Source: PXAP01 sp964520585
Lineage (GTDB): Bacteria > Bacteroidota > Bacteroidia > Bacteroidales > PUMT01
Length of the DNA stretch: 64,000 bases
Assembly: GCA_964520585.1 (NCBI GenBank)
Contig: CAZFOO010000001.1
Location: 1-64,000, forward strand
Direction of reading: 5' to 3'
Shown: piece after piece, positions 16,995 to 25,653 of the stretch
Layout: each line of letters opens with the position of its first letter
Numbering within the stretch: position 1 is the first letter of the stretch
Made by a program: the position numbers and the translations under genes
The notes under the pieces: generated by a model
The model's input: only the letters and a program-made list of their open reading frames with translations
Databases searched by the model: none
What the model was told of the DNA's origin: nothing

Positions 16995-17753
16995 TTAAAA
17001 AGAGAGACCGATCACCATATAAATATTACCGGCCTGTGGATTGAATATGAGGGAAGAAAATGCAGGTATGTCAAGTGTTTCTGTCATCTTTATGCTTTTG
17101 GAAAGGTTAACCCCAAGGTTTATCAGTCCGCCTGAATCACCGTACCAGCCCTCAGCTCCCTGTTCTGTTGCAGGATTGTCCAGTGCCAGTCCGGCAAAAG
17201 GTTCTATACCGATATCACCGTATGAAGTGGTATATCCAAATTCAATATATTTGGCATTATAATTATTTCCTTCCTCATCCGTTCCGTCGGCGCCATATAA
17301 GTTTATGGCAAAGAGTATCGATACAGGGAACCCCTCAGTCCCGTTAAAGCTGGCCATACCCTCAATGGTATGGCCGGTGGCTCCTTTTCGGTAATTAAAA
17401 TAATCATCTGTTGAAAACGGAGTATCTGCAGGGAAATAATAGTCGGTCACCGTTAGGGTAAAGATTTCAACCGGGGTATATGAAATGTAAATATCAGCTT
17501 CTGTTCCTGCAGAACCTGGACCAATGCCGTATGAACCCCAGAAACCCGCCACCAGTCCGCTGTTCCCTATCCCATATTCAATAAACGGTTGTATGTGGGG
17601 AGAAGAGCCTCCGAGATTTATTCCTCTCCATATGTAGCGACTTACAATATCGGCACCAAAACCCAGGTTGGTTTGTTCCGTAGTTTGAGAATTTATTTTT
17701 CCGGGTATAAGCATTATCAATGCCAGCATGATAGGAATAATCGTCTTTTTCAT
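16995..17753 (-). CDS. Outer-membrane beta-barrel protein linked to ammonium uptake
   Basis: 252 residues with a cleavable signal peptide (about residues 1-22, ending I-N-S-Q) and alternating beta strands rich in Gly/Tyr, ending with aromatic Phe in I-G-L-S-F, as outer-membrane barrels do. It contains G-A-D-I-V-S-R-Y-I-W-R-G-I-N, a pattern seen in TorF-type putative porins. It leads the operon with PII and amtB (56-bp gap), which suggests an outer-membrane pore used during nitrogen limitation; that role is inference. Confidence 0.65.
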   Translation of the reverse strand: MKKTIIPIMLALIMLIPGKINSQTTEQTNLGFGADIVSRYIWRGINLGGSSPHIQPFIEYGIGNSGLVAGFWGSYGIGPGSAGTEADIYISYTPVEIFTLTVTDYYFPADTPFSTDDYFNYRKGATGHTIEGMASFNGTEGFPVSILFAINLYGADGTDEEGNNYNAKYIEFGYTTSYGDIGIEPFAGLALDNPATEQGAEGWYGDSGGLINLGVNLSKSIKMTETLDIPAFSSLIFNPQAGNIYMVIGLSF

Positions 17754-18191
17754 GATTAATTTTATTAATGAAAATTATTAGTATGTGCCGGTAAAAGTAT
17801 GTAAAAATATTCTTACCCCCTAATAAAAATGGGGTAAAAATAATAAAAAAGCAAAAAAAGTGTAATAAGGCCCCTAAAAAAAGGGGATGATAAGCGATAA
17901 AGTAATATATAAATGTTCTTACCCCCTTATTTGTTGTAAAAAGGAGTGTGAGGGGTGTTGGTCTAATAGGTGGTGGTCCAATGAGCAGTTCTGGATATAG
18001 CCGTTTTAACAATTTGTTAAAAATGAGGTTGAATAATTTTATTACTTTTGTAACCTGTTTGTTAAACTTATTTTAGTCCCTCGATTTGGTCCAATCACTA
18101 ATCAAAACGGACGGTATGCAGATCTAAATTATAATAATCTGTCTTGTGGATTCTCTAATGTTAAATAGATTTATAACTTTACCTTATACAA
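17754..18191. promoter_or_regulatory. Intergenic region with repeated TTCTTACCCCC elements
   Basis: A 438-bp divergent spacer between the ammonium operon and mgsA. TTCTTACCCCC occurs twice in direct orientation (17810-17820 and 17926-17936). The first copy forms an inverted repeat with GGGGTAA (TTACCCC 17813-17819, GGGGTAA 17831-17837), and a CCCCT...AGGGG hairpin lies between the copies (about 17871-17886). These could be sites for a nitrogen regulator or RNA structures in the operon leader. No convincing gene is seen; an overlapping 144-codon minus frame looks like chance. Confidence 0.4.
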
Positions 18192-18572
18192 ATGAAAATT
18201 GCCATAATTGCACATGACGGCAAAAAGGCCGAGATGGTTTCCTTTATGATGAAACATCTTGACCTGCTTAAAGAAGATAAAATTAAACTTGTAGCTACCG
18301 GAACTACCGGTTCTCATGCTGAAGAAGCAGGACTGGAAGTTTCAAAGCTACTTTCCGGTCCACGGGGTGGTGATGCACAAATTGCTGCCATGGTGGCAAA
18401 TGGTGAAATAGGAATGGTTTTTTTCTTTCGTGATCCACTTGGCAAACATCCCCACGAACCGGATATTGCCATGCTTATGAGGATATGCGATGTTCATAAT
18501 ATACCACTGGCCACTAACATAGCTACCGCACAGTTATTGATAAAAGGAGCCGGGTTAGAAACGGTGGACTAG
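18192..18572 (+). CDS. mgsA: Methylglyoxal synthase
   Basis: Converts dihydroxyacetone phosphate to methylglyoxal and phosphate, a bypass that relieves sugar-phosphate stress. The 126 residues contain A-H-D-G-K-K near the start, A-T-G-T-T-G-S (phosphate site), S-G-P-R-G-G-D with the catalytic aspartate, and F-F-F-R-D-P-L. It is shorter than E. coli MgsA (152) by its termini but has the whole core. Monocistronic; its stop lies 18 bp from the convergent btuD stop and no terminator hairpin is visible between them. Confidence 0.94.
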   Translation: MKIAIIAHDGKKAEMVSFMMKHLDLLKEDKIKLVATGTTGSHAEEAGLEVSKLLSGPRGGDAQIAAMVANGEIGMVFFFRDPLGKHPHEPDIAMLMRICDVHNIPLATNIATAQLLIKGAGLETVD

Positions 18573-18590
18573 TACCTGGGTTGGTGCTGA

Positions 18591-19616
18591 TTATCTTGTA
18601 AATGATCTCAGATAAAGGCATAGTTCGTATATATGCTTGAATATCTTCTGGTCTCCTTTATATTTGAGGTTCCATTCGGTCCTGCCACCTCTTTTTCTTA
18701 TATTGACCATACGCATCAAATCCGGACCGGGTTGTCCGGTAACTTCGAATCCTATTCTTTCCAGTGCATTGCGGGTCCATTTATTTTCCGGTTCAGGACC
18801 GGTCAGGCCAATCCTGCTCCCCGCTTCCCTTCTGATCCGGAATTCACCGGTATGATCACTGAACTTTAGCTGCGTATCCTCAAACATCTGCCCGAAAGAA
18901 CCTTCCAGGATCAGGTCCTCCGGTGCACCCTGAATTATCCCGTTACCAAGCATAAGCCATATCTTATCTGCTTCCTGGATTGCAATGTTAAGGTCATGGG
19001 TCGAAAAAATTATTGTTTTTCCATTTTTCCTTGCCATGCTTTGAAGAAGATGAACTATTTCATATTTATTAGGCAGGTCCAGAAATGCCGTTGGTTCATC
19101 AAGTACTATTATTCCGGTATCCTGTGCCAGGGTTCTGGCTATCATCGCCCTTTGCCTTTCTCCGTCACTGAGCTGGTTTATGTATTTGTTCTCAAGCCTT
19201 TTTATCCCGACCATATTTATTGCATCTTCCACTTTCTCAATATCATAGTTATTCAACCTGCCCATCCATCCGGTATAGGGATACCTTCCAAGTGAAACAA
19301 GATCATATACTTTCATGTTATTTACACGTATTGTTTCTGTTGATACAAACCCAAGTTTTCTTGATAAACTGCTTCTCGAAAAATTATTTATATTCTCATT
19401 GAACAGAAAAATATTTCCGGATAAAGGGTATTGCAATTTAACCAGGCTTCGTAAAAGGGTGCTTTTACCGATGCCATTGGGTCCGAAAAGTGCTATAAGT
19501 TCAGATTTACCGGCGTTAACGCTGATATTGCCGAATATGAACCCGGTTTCTTTCTTATTCCCTTTAAAACCAATGGCGAGATCGCGGGTGTGTAAAATAT
19601 GGCTGGTCTTATTCAT
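18591..19616 (-). CDS. btuD: Cobalamin-type ABC transporter ATPase with C-terminal extension
   Basis: ATPase of a FecCD-type metal-chelate/cobalamin importer. Walker A is G-P-N-G-I-G-K-S-T, the signature is L-S-D-G-E-R-Q and Walker B I-I-V-L-D-E-P. I chose ATG 19616 (341 residues, M-N-K-T-S-H); upstream TTG 19631 and ATG 19622 are possible. The usual domain ends near residue 250; about 85 extra residues follow, containing G-F-E-V-T-G and a basic stretch, of unknown role. Last gene of the riboswitch-led operon, so cobalamin is the probable substrate rather than iron or haem. Confidence 0.85.
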   Translation of the reverse strand: MNKTSHILHTRDLAIGFKGNKKETGFIFGNISVNAGKSELIALFGPNGIGKSTLLRSLVKLQYPLSGNIFLFNENINNFSRSSLSRKLGFVSTETIRVNNMKVYDLVSLGRYPYTGWMGRLNNYDIEKVEDAINMVGIKRLENKYINQLSDGERQRAMIARTLAQDTGIIVLDEPTAFLDLPNKYEIVHLLQSMARKNGKTIIFSTHDLNIAIQEADKIWLMLGNGIIQGAPEDLILEGSFGQMFEDTQLKFSDHTGEFRIRREAGSRIGLTGPEPENKWTRNALERIGFEVTGQPGPDLMRMVNIRKRGGRTEWNLKYKGDQKIFKHIYELCLYLRSFTR

Positions 19617-19715
19617 GATCATTACCAGCAATAATTTTCAGGTGTTGTAGTCTTCTGTATTTCATACCTTTTTAATGCATGTTTTTTTGTGAAACTTAAG
19701 TTTCATAAAGATTAT

Positions 19716-20765
19716 TCAGAAAATCCCTGACATTTTCTGATTGCGTATCACGATCCAGATAACTACCGGAATACCAAGCAGGGCGGTCACTGAGTTTATG
19801 GGGAGACTGCTTTCTGTACCCGGTAATTGGGCGATTATATCACTTCCCAGCATGACTATACCGCCTGTAAGCATTGTGGCAGGCATCAGGATTATATGGT
19901 CGGCATTGCGGAAAAGCATCCTGGAGAGATGCGGTACTGCAATGCCAATAAAAGCTATTGGTCCGCAAAAAGCGGTAATTGTTCCGGCAAGAAGGCTGGT
20001 ACTAAAAAATACCAGTATCCGGGCAAGAGTGATGTTCATACCCAGACTGCGGGCGTAATTTTCTCCCAGTAGCATGACATTCAGAAGCTTAACCGATATC
20101 AGCGAAAGGATCAGTCCCCCGCCTACCGCAGGTATCATCACATTAAGCTGAGTCCGGGTTACTCCACCCAGGCTACCCATTGTCCATATCATAAATGATT
20201 TAAGCATTGCTTCGGTGCTGAAATATTGCATTACGCTGACCAGCGCACTGGTAGCACTTCCGAACATTATTCCCAGTATCAGGATGGTCATTATATCGCG
20301 TACGCGGAAGCTTACCATCAATATCAGCAAAAGTACCAGTCCCGAACCTATCCATGCCGCCATAACCATTATCCAGCTTCCTGGTGTTGAAAATCCGCCA
20401 ACACCTGTAACAAAAGAAAACCCCATAACAACAAATGCCACTCCAAGGCTAGCTCCCGCGCTGATACCCAATACATATGGTCCTGCCAGCGGATTCCTGA
20501 AAACGGTCTGCATTAATAGTCCGCTAACCGACAATCCCATGCCTGCCAACAAGGCGGTAAGTGCCCTGGGCACCCTTAGTTCCCTGACTATTATTCCCCA
20601 TTCCGGTTTATGAGGTTCTCCCCCCGAAAGTATACTTATTATATCGGATATGGGAATATCAGCACTACCGGTAAGCATACTGGTTATAAAGAAAATAAGA
20701 AGGATAATTGAGAGAGTAATGAACAAAACTGGTCCGCTCCCAATTCCCGGTTTGTCAATAGACAT
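19716..20765 (-). CDS. btuC: Cobalamin-type ABC transporter permease
   Basis: FecCD-family inner-membrane permease, 349 residues with about ten membrane helices. Family stretches P-R-A-L-T-A-L-L-A-G, G-L-L-M-Q-T-V-F-R-N-P-L-A-G-P-Y-V-L-G-I-S-A-G-A and F-I-G-I-A-V-P-H-L-S-R are clear. It starts 6 bp after the binding-protein gene and is followed by the ATPase gene (100-bp gap to its chosen start). Substrate assigned from the operon (riboswitch, BtuB and BtuG), not from the permease itself. Confidence 0.88.
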   Translation of the reverse strand: MSIDKPGIGSGPVLFITLSIILLIFFITSMLTGSADIPISDIISILSGGEPHKPEWGIIVRELRVPRALTALLAGMGLSVSGLLMQTVFRNPLAGPYVLGISAGASLGVAFVVMGFSFVTGVGGFSTPGSWIMVMAAWIGSGLVLLLILMVSFRVRDIMTILILGIMFGSATSALVSVMQYFSTEAMLKSFMIWTMGSLGGVTRTQLNVMIPAVGGGLILSLISVKLLNVMLLGENYARSLGMNITLARILVFFSTSLLAGTITAFCGPIAFIGIAVPHLSRMLFRNADHIILMPATMLTGGIVMLGSDIIAQLPGTESSLPINSVTALLGIPVVIWIVIRNQKMSGIF

Positions 20766-20771
20766 AATAAT

Positions 20772-22010
20772 TTATAGTTTCCTGTAATAAACTGGTTGGT
20801 GACTGGCCAGTAGTTCAGGATGAATAATGTGTATCAGGTCTCTCAAAACAATATGTGGATTTACTGTTCCCGATTCCCAGTAATCATTTCCTCCCCGGCT
20901 GTTGAGGCGTGCATTATTGTTAAACAGATTATCCAGAACGAAGGGTCTTAGTTCGGAAAGCCGGTTGTCCGTGTTTACAATATCGGCAGGAGTTAATGCA
21001 GTCCCCGTGTTTATCCAGTAATCGGCAATGGATCCACGATCTATTACATTTTCAATATCCACGGGGAAATTCTCCCTTCCGGAATTATCCTCCCATAAAT
21101 ACCTGCCGCCTGCATCGGATATCAAAGTTGCGAAATTTGAATTCCCTCCCGGAACAAACCAGCTGTTCCTCCATGGCAATCCGCTCATAACCACAGGCCT
21201 CTCTTTGACATTCTTTGCTAACTCTGAAAGTCCGAGATAATCTTTTTCTATTTCTCTGAACTTTTCGGTTGCGAGATCCTGCTTTTCAAAAAGATGTGCA
21301 ACGAACTTAACCCATTCGGCCTGTGCCAGGGGAGTATCCTCAAGGTATTCTCCAATCAATACCACGGTAATACCGAGTTCCATGAGCCTGTTGAGCCAGG
21401 CTTTAGCCTCAGCGTCAACCCCATATGCCAGGATAATATCAGGTCCGAGTTCCAAAATACGTTCATAGTTAAGGCTCATATCATATCCTATATCGGTCAG
21501 TTCATTATTTTCCAGGCGCTTTCTGATATCAGGATTATAAATATAATCTTCACCGGAAACTGCAGTTATTGCCCCTGTTTCGCCAATTAGATCCAGCATT
21601 GCAATATGTGTAGTTGACAGGCAGATAACTGATTTAACCGGGGTGCGGATTATTTTATCTCCGGCTTCAGGCAGAGGTGTTATATTTTCATTATTTTTTT
21701 TATCATCAACAAGAATATATCTGAATTGGACATTGCTTGCCCCCTGCCACGGATTGTAGACAGTCAGCATGGTATGACCATCCATTACTTCAATATCAAA
21801 TCCCCTGGCATAACTAGTTCCTTCACCTGTGTTTTTGCCTGCCGGAACCTTGTCATCTTCTCCGCAACTATATAAAAATAATGATAAAACAGGTATCAGA
21901 AAGTAATTGGAGGTATTTGCAAAAAGGACTTTAACCTTTTTGAACCACAGGACGGTATTGATACATGCGGATATTAGGATTTGTATGATATTAGAGAAAA
22001 AGATGTTCAT
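20772..22010 (-). CDS. btuF: Cobalamin-type substrate-binding lipoprotein
   Basis: 412 residues. A long N-terminus leads to a lipobox L-Y-S-C near residue 49, followed directly by G-E-D-D, acidic residues of the type linked to surface display in Bacteroidota. Residues about 130-400 form a periplasmic-binding-protein fold of the FecB/BtuF type (S-V-I-C-L-S-T-T-H, L-N-Y-E-R-I-L-E-L-G-P-D-I-I-L-A-Y-G). About 80 residues between lipobox and fold are additional. It sits between the protease and permease genes with gaps of 33 and 6 bp. Iron or haem binding is the alternative; context favours cobalamin. Confidence 0.78.
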   Translation of the reverse strand: MNIFFSNIIQILISACINTVLWFKKVKVLFANTSNYFLIPVLSLFLYSCGEDDKVPAGKNTGEGTSYARGFDIEVMDGHTMLTVYNPWQGASNVQFRYILVDDKKNNENITPLPEAGDKIIRTPVKSVICLSTTHIAMLDLIGETGAITAVSGEDYIYNPDIRKRLENNELTDIGYDMSLNYERILELGPDIILAYGVDAEAKAWLNRLMELGITVVLIGEYLEDTPLAQAEWVKFVAHLFEKQDLATEKFREIEKDYLGLSELAKNVKERPVVMSGLPWRNSWFVPGGNSNFATLISDAGGRYLWEDNSGRENFPVDIENVIDRGSIADYWINTGTALTPADIVNTDNRLSELRPFVLDNLFNNNARLNSRGGNDYWESGTVNPHIVLRDLIHIIHPELLASHQPVYYRKL

Positions 22011-22043
22011 TTATATTAAATATTTTTTAAGCAAACATGTACA

Positions 22044-24206
22044 TTATCTGAGCACCGGTATCTTGTAAATATTTTGTACATTACCGGTCAGGATTCTTAA
22101 TATATAAATGCCGGACGGGTAACCGGATGTATCAATGGTTACTGATGCCTGTTTGGCTGACAGGTTAAGACGCTCCAGTAAATTGCCCGTTGAAGAAAAC
22201 ATTTCTATTACCTTTTCTGCGGTGGCGGACTGACCAAAATCAATTGTAATAAAATCATTTGCCGGAACAGGATATACTTGTATTCCCTCTACAGGTGGTT
22301 CAATGCCGGCAGATGTGGTAGTTATAGTGAGGGTTTGAACGGATGTATCTGAGCAGGCCTGGTTCCGAACCAGCTGTTTGACATTATATTCTCCCTCTGC
22401 CTGATATGTATGAACCGGGTTACTTTGTGTACTGGTACTTTTGTTGCCAAACTCCCAGTAATAACTTGCAGCGTATTCTGTCATATCATTGAATTGTACC
22501 GTCAGCTCATCTTCGGTATAGGAAAAGCCGGCTACCGGTAGTTCGGTCGATTTTACGGTCAGATTGAATAATTTTTCCATAATATCAGAACCATTCTTGT
22601 TTCCGACAGTCAGCGATACAACCCGTTCACTGCTGCCCGTATATTCCACCAGGTGCGGCCCACGAGTGTAAGCAACGGAGGGGGAGGCTCCTTCGCCAAA
22701 GTCCCAGTGCCAACTATTTATGCTTCCGGATGAAAAGTCTGTAAAGACAACTTCATCCCCTTCACATATTTCAGTTGTGCTTATCTGAAAATCCGCCTGA
22801 AGCGCACTATCGAGATAAGGGTTAATCCCCTGAACTGATTGTATATCTGTTCCCAGGGAGTCAAGCCATGGTTTTAACTGGCTGGAATCTCCCTCGTACA
22901 GATCCCATGCCAGGGAAAATTTACTATAATAATCGTTCTCCGAGAAGCCGCACCTGGCATCGCCTCCGGTAAGCAAACCTATGACCTGTCCATTATTTTG
23001 AAAAAGAGGACTTCCTGATGATCCTCCCTCTGTAGTTCCAATATCCCATTTTTCTATTTTCCAGTGACCATTTTGGGTATATTTTTCTCCTAAATCTTCA
23101 AATGTATTTGTCAGGGGAGGATCATTATCTACTGAGATTTTTTTGACATCACCGTTCGGGTGGTGTATGGAAACAGTACTTTCCGGAGTTTGTTCAGAGC
23201 GGTCCCAGCCCGCATACCAAGGCTGGTATGACCGTGGAGGAGTATCCCTGAGGATGAGCAGGCTGAAGTCAAGATTTTCCTGCGTGGCCAGCAGGTCTGA
23301 ACCGGAGAGGCTGTTGCTTACGGACCCGTCTTCACCGTTGCAGAAAGGACTTTCATAACCAAAGACAAATACTGTATTTTCTGCATTTGCGCTATCGGGT
23401 ACACAATGGTTGGCAGTGAGTAGATAGGGTTTGCCATCACTTGCAGTATTGTTCACCAGCACACCGGTGCAAAGTTCAATTCCATTTATATATAACCTTA
23501 CGATGGCATTCTTTTCAGTCTGCCATTGATTGCCTGGGGGACAGCTGATATCAATATTGCAGTCCCCAGACAACCCAAACTGACCATCCTTAGACCCAAT
23601 TATTCCCCTGAAATCATGATTGAGTCTTCCGATAACAAGTTCACCGAAATCACTAATACCCGGCTCAACCTGCATCTCAACAATTAATCTGTCACCTCTT
23701 ACAGGAGCAACAGCCAGAGACCCGGATAACTGATTATTTCTCCGGTCAAAGGAACCCTTTACATCCGTCCTTCTGGTATCGTAAACGAATACCGAGACTC
23801 CCTCTTTGAGCATAAACTTGCTGAAGATTATATTCATTGACAATGCTCCCCGGGAATAAAGGATTACCCTCCAGATCCTTGAACCGTCTTCCGTTTCGGT
23901 CCACTTCCCGTCTTTTTCAGGGGCAACGTCCAGGTCAAATGGTTTAGCGAAAACCATTGGCTTCAATCTGCTTTCTGCCTCCGGTTCCAAATCCCTTAAA
24001 TATTTATGGATATCAAACAGAGGCATCCTTATTACCGGTATTTCTCTTAACTCTGTTGTATTAAGCTGTGATGGCCGACCGCCATAGCTCATCTGGGAAA
24101 AAACGGAAGAGAAGGCAAAAAGAAAAAATATCATGAACAACAGGATCCCGATTGATTTGGGATATATTCCCGATACATGTCCGCAATATTTTTTCTTTTG
24201 ATTCAT
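22044..24206 (-). CDS. Type IX-secreted lysyl-endopeptidase-like serine protease
   Basis: I chose ATG 24206 because it gives a clean signal peptide (hydrophobic core then V-F-S-Q); the longest frame starts at 24311. Product 720 residues: propeptide-like region (about 40-205), S1-family protease domain (about 210-470) with G-D-C-N-I-D at its start, histidine in T-A-N-H-C, aspartate in N-L-D-F-S-L-L and serine in G-G-S-S-G-S-P-L. These match the Achromobacter lysyl endopeptidase pattern. Two PKD-like domains (about 475-640) and a type IX sorting domain (about 645-720) follow. It sits inside the cobalamin operon, 33 bp before btuF. Confidence 0.85.
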   Translation of the reverse strand: MNQKKKYCGHVSGIYPKSIGILLFMIFFLFAFSSVFSQMSYGGRPSQLNTTELREIPVIRMPLFDIHKYLRDLEPEAESRLKPMVFAKPFDLDVAPEKDGKWTETEDGSRIWRVILYSRGALSMNIIFSKFMLKEGVSVFVYDTRRTDVKGSFDRRNNQLSGSLAVAPVRGDRLIVEMQVEPGISDFGELVIGRLNHDFRGIIGSKDGQFGLSGDCNIDISCPPGNQWQTEKNAIVRLYINGIELCTGVLVNNTASDGKPYLLTANHCVPDSANAENTVFVFGYESPFCNGEDGSVSNSLSGSDLLATQENLDFSLLILRDTPPRSYQPWYAGWDRSEQTPESTVSIHHPNGDVKKISVDNDPPLTNTFEDLGEKYTQNGHWKIEKWDIGTTEGGSSGSPLFQNNGQVIGLLTGGDARCGFSENDYYSKFSLAWDLYEGDSSQLKPWLDSLGTDIQSVQGINPYLDSALQADFQISTTEICEGDEVVFTDFSSGSINSWHWDFGEGASPSVAYTRGPHLVEYTGSSERVVSLTVGNKNGSDIMEKLFNLTVKSTELPVAGFSYTEDELTVQFNDMTEYAASYYWEFGNKSTSTQSNPVHTYQAEGEYNVKQLVRNQACSDTSVQTLTITTTSAGIEPPVEGIQVYPVPANDFITIDFGQSATAEKVIEMFSSTGNLLERLNLSAKQASVTIDTSGYPSGIYILRILTGNVQNIYKIPVLR

Positions 24207-24392
24207 ATTCCAAATGTATATGAATTTTTTTTTATTAAAAATTACACATGGACGAATGAAAAAAAATTGACTTCTTCGATTACATATGCTGCCTTTAGTG
24301 TTTTTTTCCAATAAGCTTAAAGCTTAACAACAAGCAATGCATATCCGGGCAATCGAACTAAAGGTTAATTGCCGGATCCTGATTAACTCATA

Positions 24393-25484
24393 CTACCTCT
24401 GCTGCTCATCTGAAAAAACAATCCCGCCGGGAGCTATGCCGGTCTCCGATGTTGACTCCAGATCATTCCCGTTATATATATGCAATAATCCCGGTGAAGA
24501 GTAATCGATAATTTCAAGAGCCAAAAGTCTGCCCGAAAGGGGGTCAATCCCTGCTGAAGAGAATATTTTTTCAATAACCGGCTCAGCAGGCTGCACATTT
24601 TCGTCTATACTCATAGAGTAAAGCCCATCTGCTTCTCCAAAGAACAAAGTTTCGCCATCCGGACTGACCGTGAACCATGAGGGATTAAAACCATCGCCTT
24701 TTATTCCTGTAACAATTTCCTTATCCACGGCCATGGTTGACGGATCTATCCTTACCAGTCTGGAGTTTGTCTCTTCTATGATCTCTGTCCACGTGTCATT
24801 ATAAACAACTTTTCCCCTGCAGAGGACCCAGATGTTTCCTGCGCGGTCCGATTTAACTGCTACCGGGATGTCGCCCACTGTGATATTTTCCAACACTTCA
24901 TCAGATGTTATATCTATAACCGAAACAGTATTGTCGTAGCCCCATCCGCCCGAGTTTGCAACAAAAAGGTGGTTTCCTGCAATTACCATCTGTTCCGGAC
25001 CCATTCCCACTTCGATACTGTCCAAAACAGTTCCTGTTTGCAATTCTATTTTATAAACCTGGCCATCCAGGCTGCCGTTTGAAAGATAGCCTGAGCCGTT
25101 GCCTGAATATACAAAAAAACGGGGGTAAGAAAATCCGGTTAGTGTATTAACCGACTCAAAGCTTTCCATGTCAATAATTTCAATTTTTTGAGAATTATTG
25201 GCAACGATTACACCATAATCGCCTGCAACAGCAAACGATTGGACTACGTCACCGGCAGGCCGGCCGTTTATTTTCTCAAAGAGATTATTTTCAATTTTTG
25301 CGGAATCAGGTAAATACCAGCTGATTGAGCCGTTATTGGCGTTAAATGTGCCTTCACAGCTAATATATACTCCCCTTGCATATCCTTCTTTCTCTGTAAG
25401 GGGATCATCTTTTTCACAGGATAAGAGGAATATTGTTACCGTTGCAATAGCGAGGACTTGAGAAAAAATAGTTTTGATTTTCAT
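24393..25484 (-). CDS. btuG: BtuG-like cobalamin-binding surface beta-propeller
   Basis: 363 residues. Lipoprotein signal with lipobox L-L-S-C at about Cys23, followed by E-K-D-D, which fits the Bacteroidota surface-export signal. The rest is a YncE/YVTN-type propeller: repeated blades with V-A-N-S-G, D-N-T-V-S-V-I-D-I and I-P-V-A-V. In Bacteroides, BtuG is a surface lipoprotein that captures cobalamin and hands it to BtuB; position right after btuB under a cobalamin riboswitch supports the same role here. Assignment rests on fold and context, since propellers share little sequence. Confidence 0.75.
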   Translation of the reverse strand: MKIKTIFSQVLAIATVTIFLLSCEKDDPLTEKEGYARGVYISCEGTFNANNGSISWYLPDSAKIENNLFEKINGRPAGDVVQSFAVAGDYGVIVANNSQKIEIIDMESFESVNTLTGFSYPRFFVYSGNGSGYLSNGSLDGQVYKIELQTGTVLDSIEVGMGPEQMVIAGNHLFVANSGGWGYDNTVSVIDITSDEVLENITVGDIPVAVKSDRAGNIWVLCRGKVVYNDTWTEIIEETNSRLVRIDPSTMAVDKEIVTGIKGDGFNPSWFTVSPDGETLFFGEADGLYSMSIDENVQPAEPVIEKIFSSAGIDPLSGRLLALEIIDYSSPGLLHIYNGNDLESTSETGIAPGGIVFSDEQQR

Positions 25485-25653
25485 TAGTTAAAATTTATTA
25501 GTTAGTAAAATACCAGAAAAAACTTTAATATGTAAATAGTTTAAAACATCTGAAAAAACTTTGATATGCAGATGCTTTTTTTGCCGGACGGCCGTCTGTT
25601 GCTTTTTAATATCATATAAATTATTATCAAGGCTTTAAGAGTATACAACACTA

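Noticed and set aside
17578..18012. 144-codon minus-strand frame upstream of the outer-membrane protein gene
   Set aside because: It overlaps the signal-peptide end of that gene in another frame and its translation is low-complexity Phe/Ile/Tyr without a recognisable domain.
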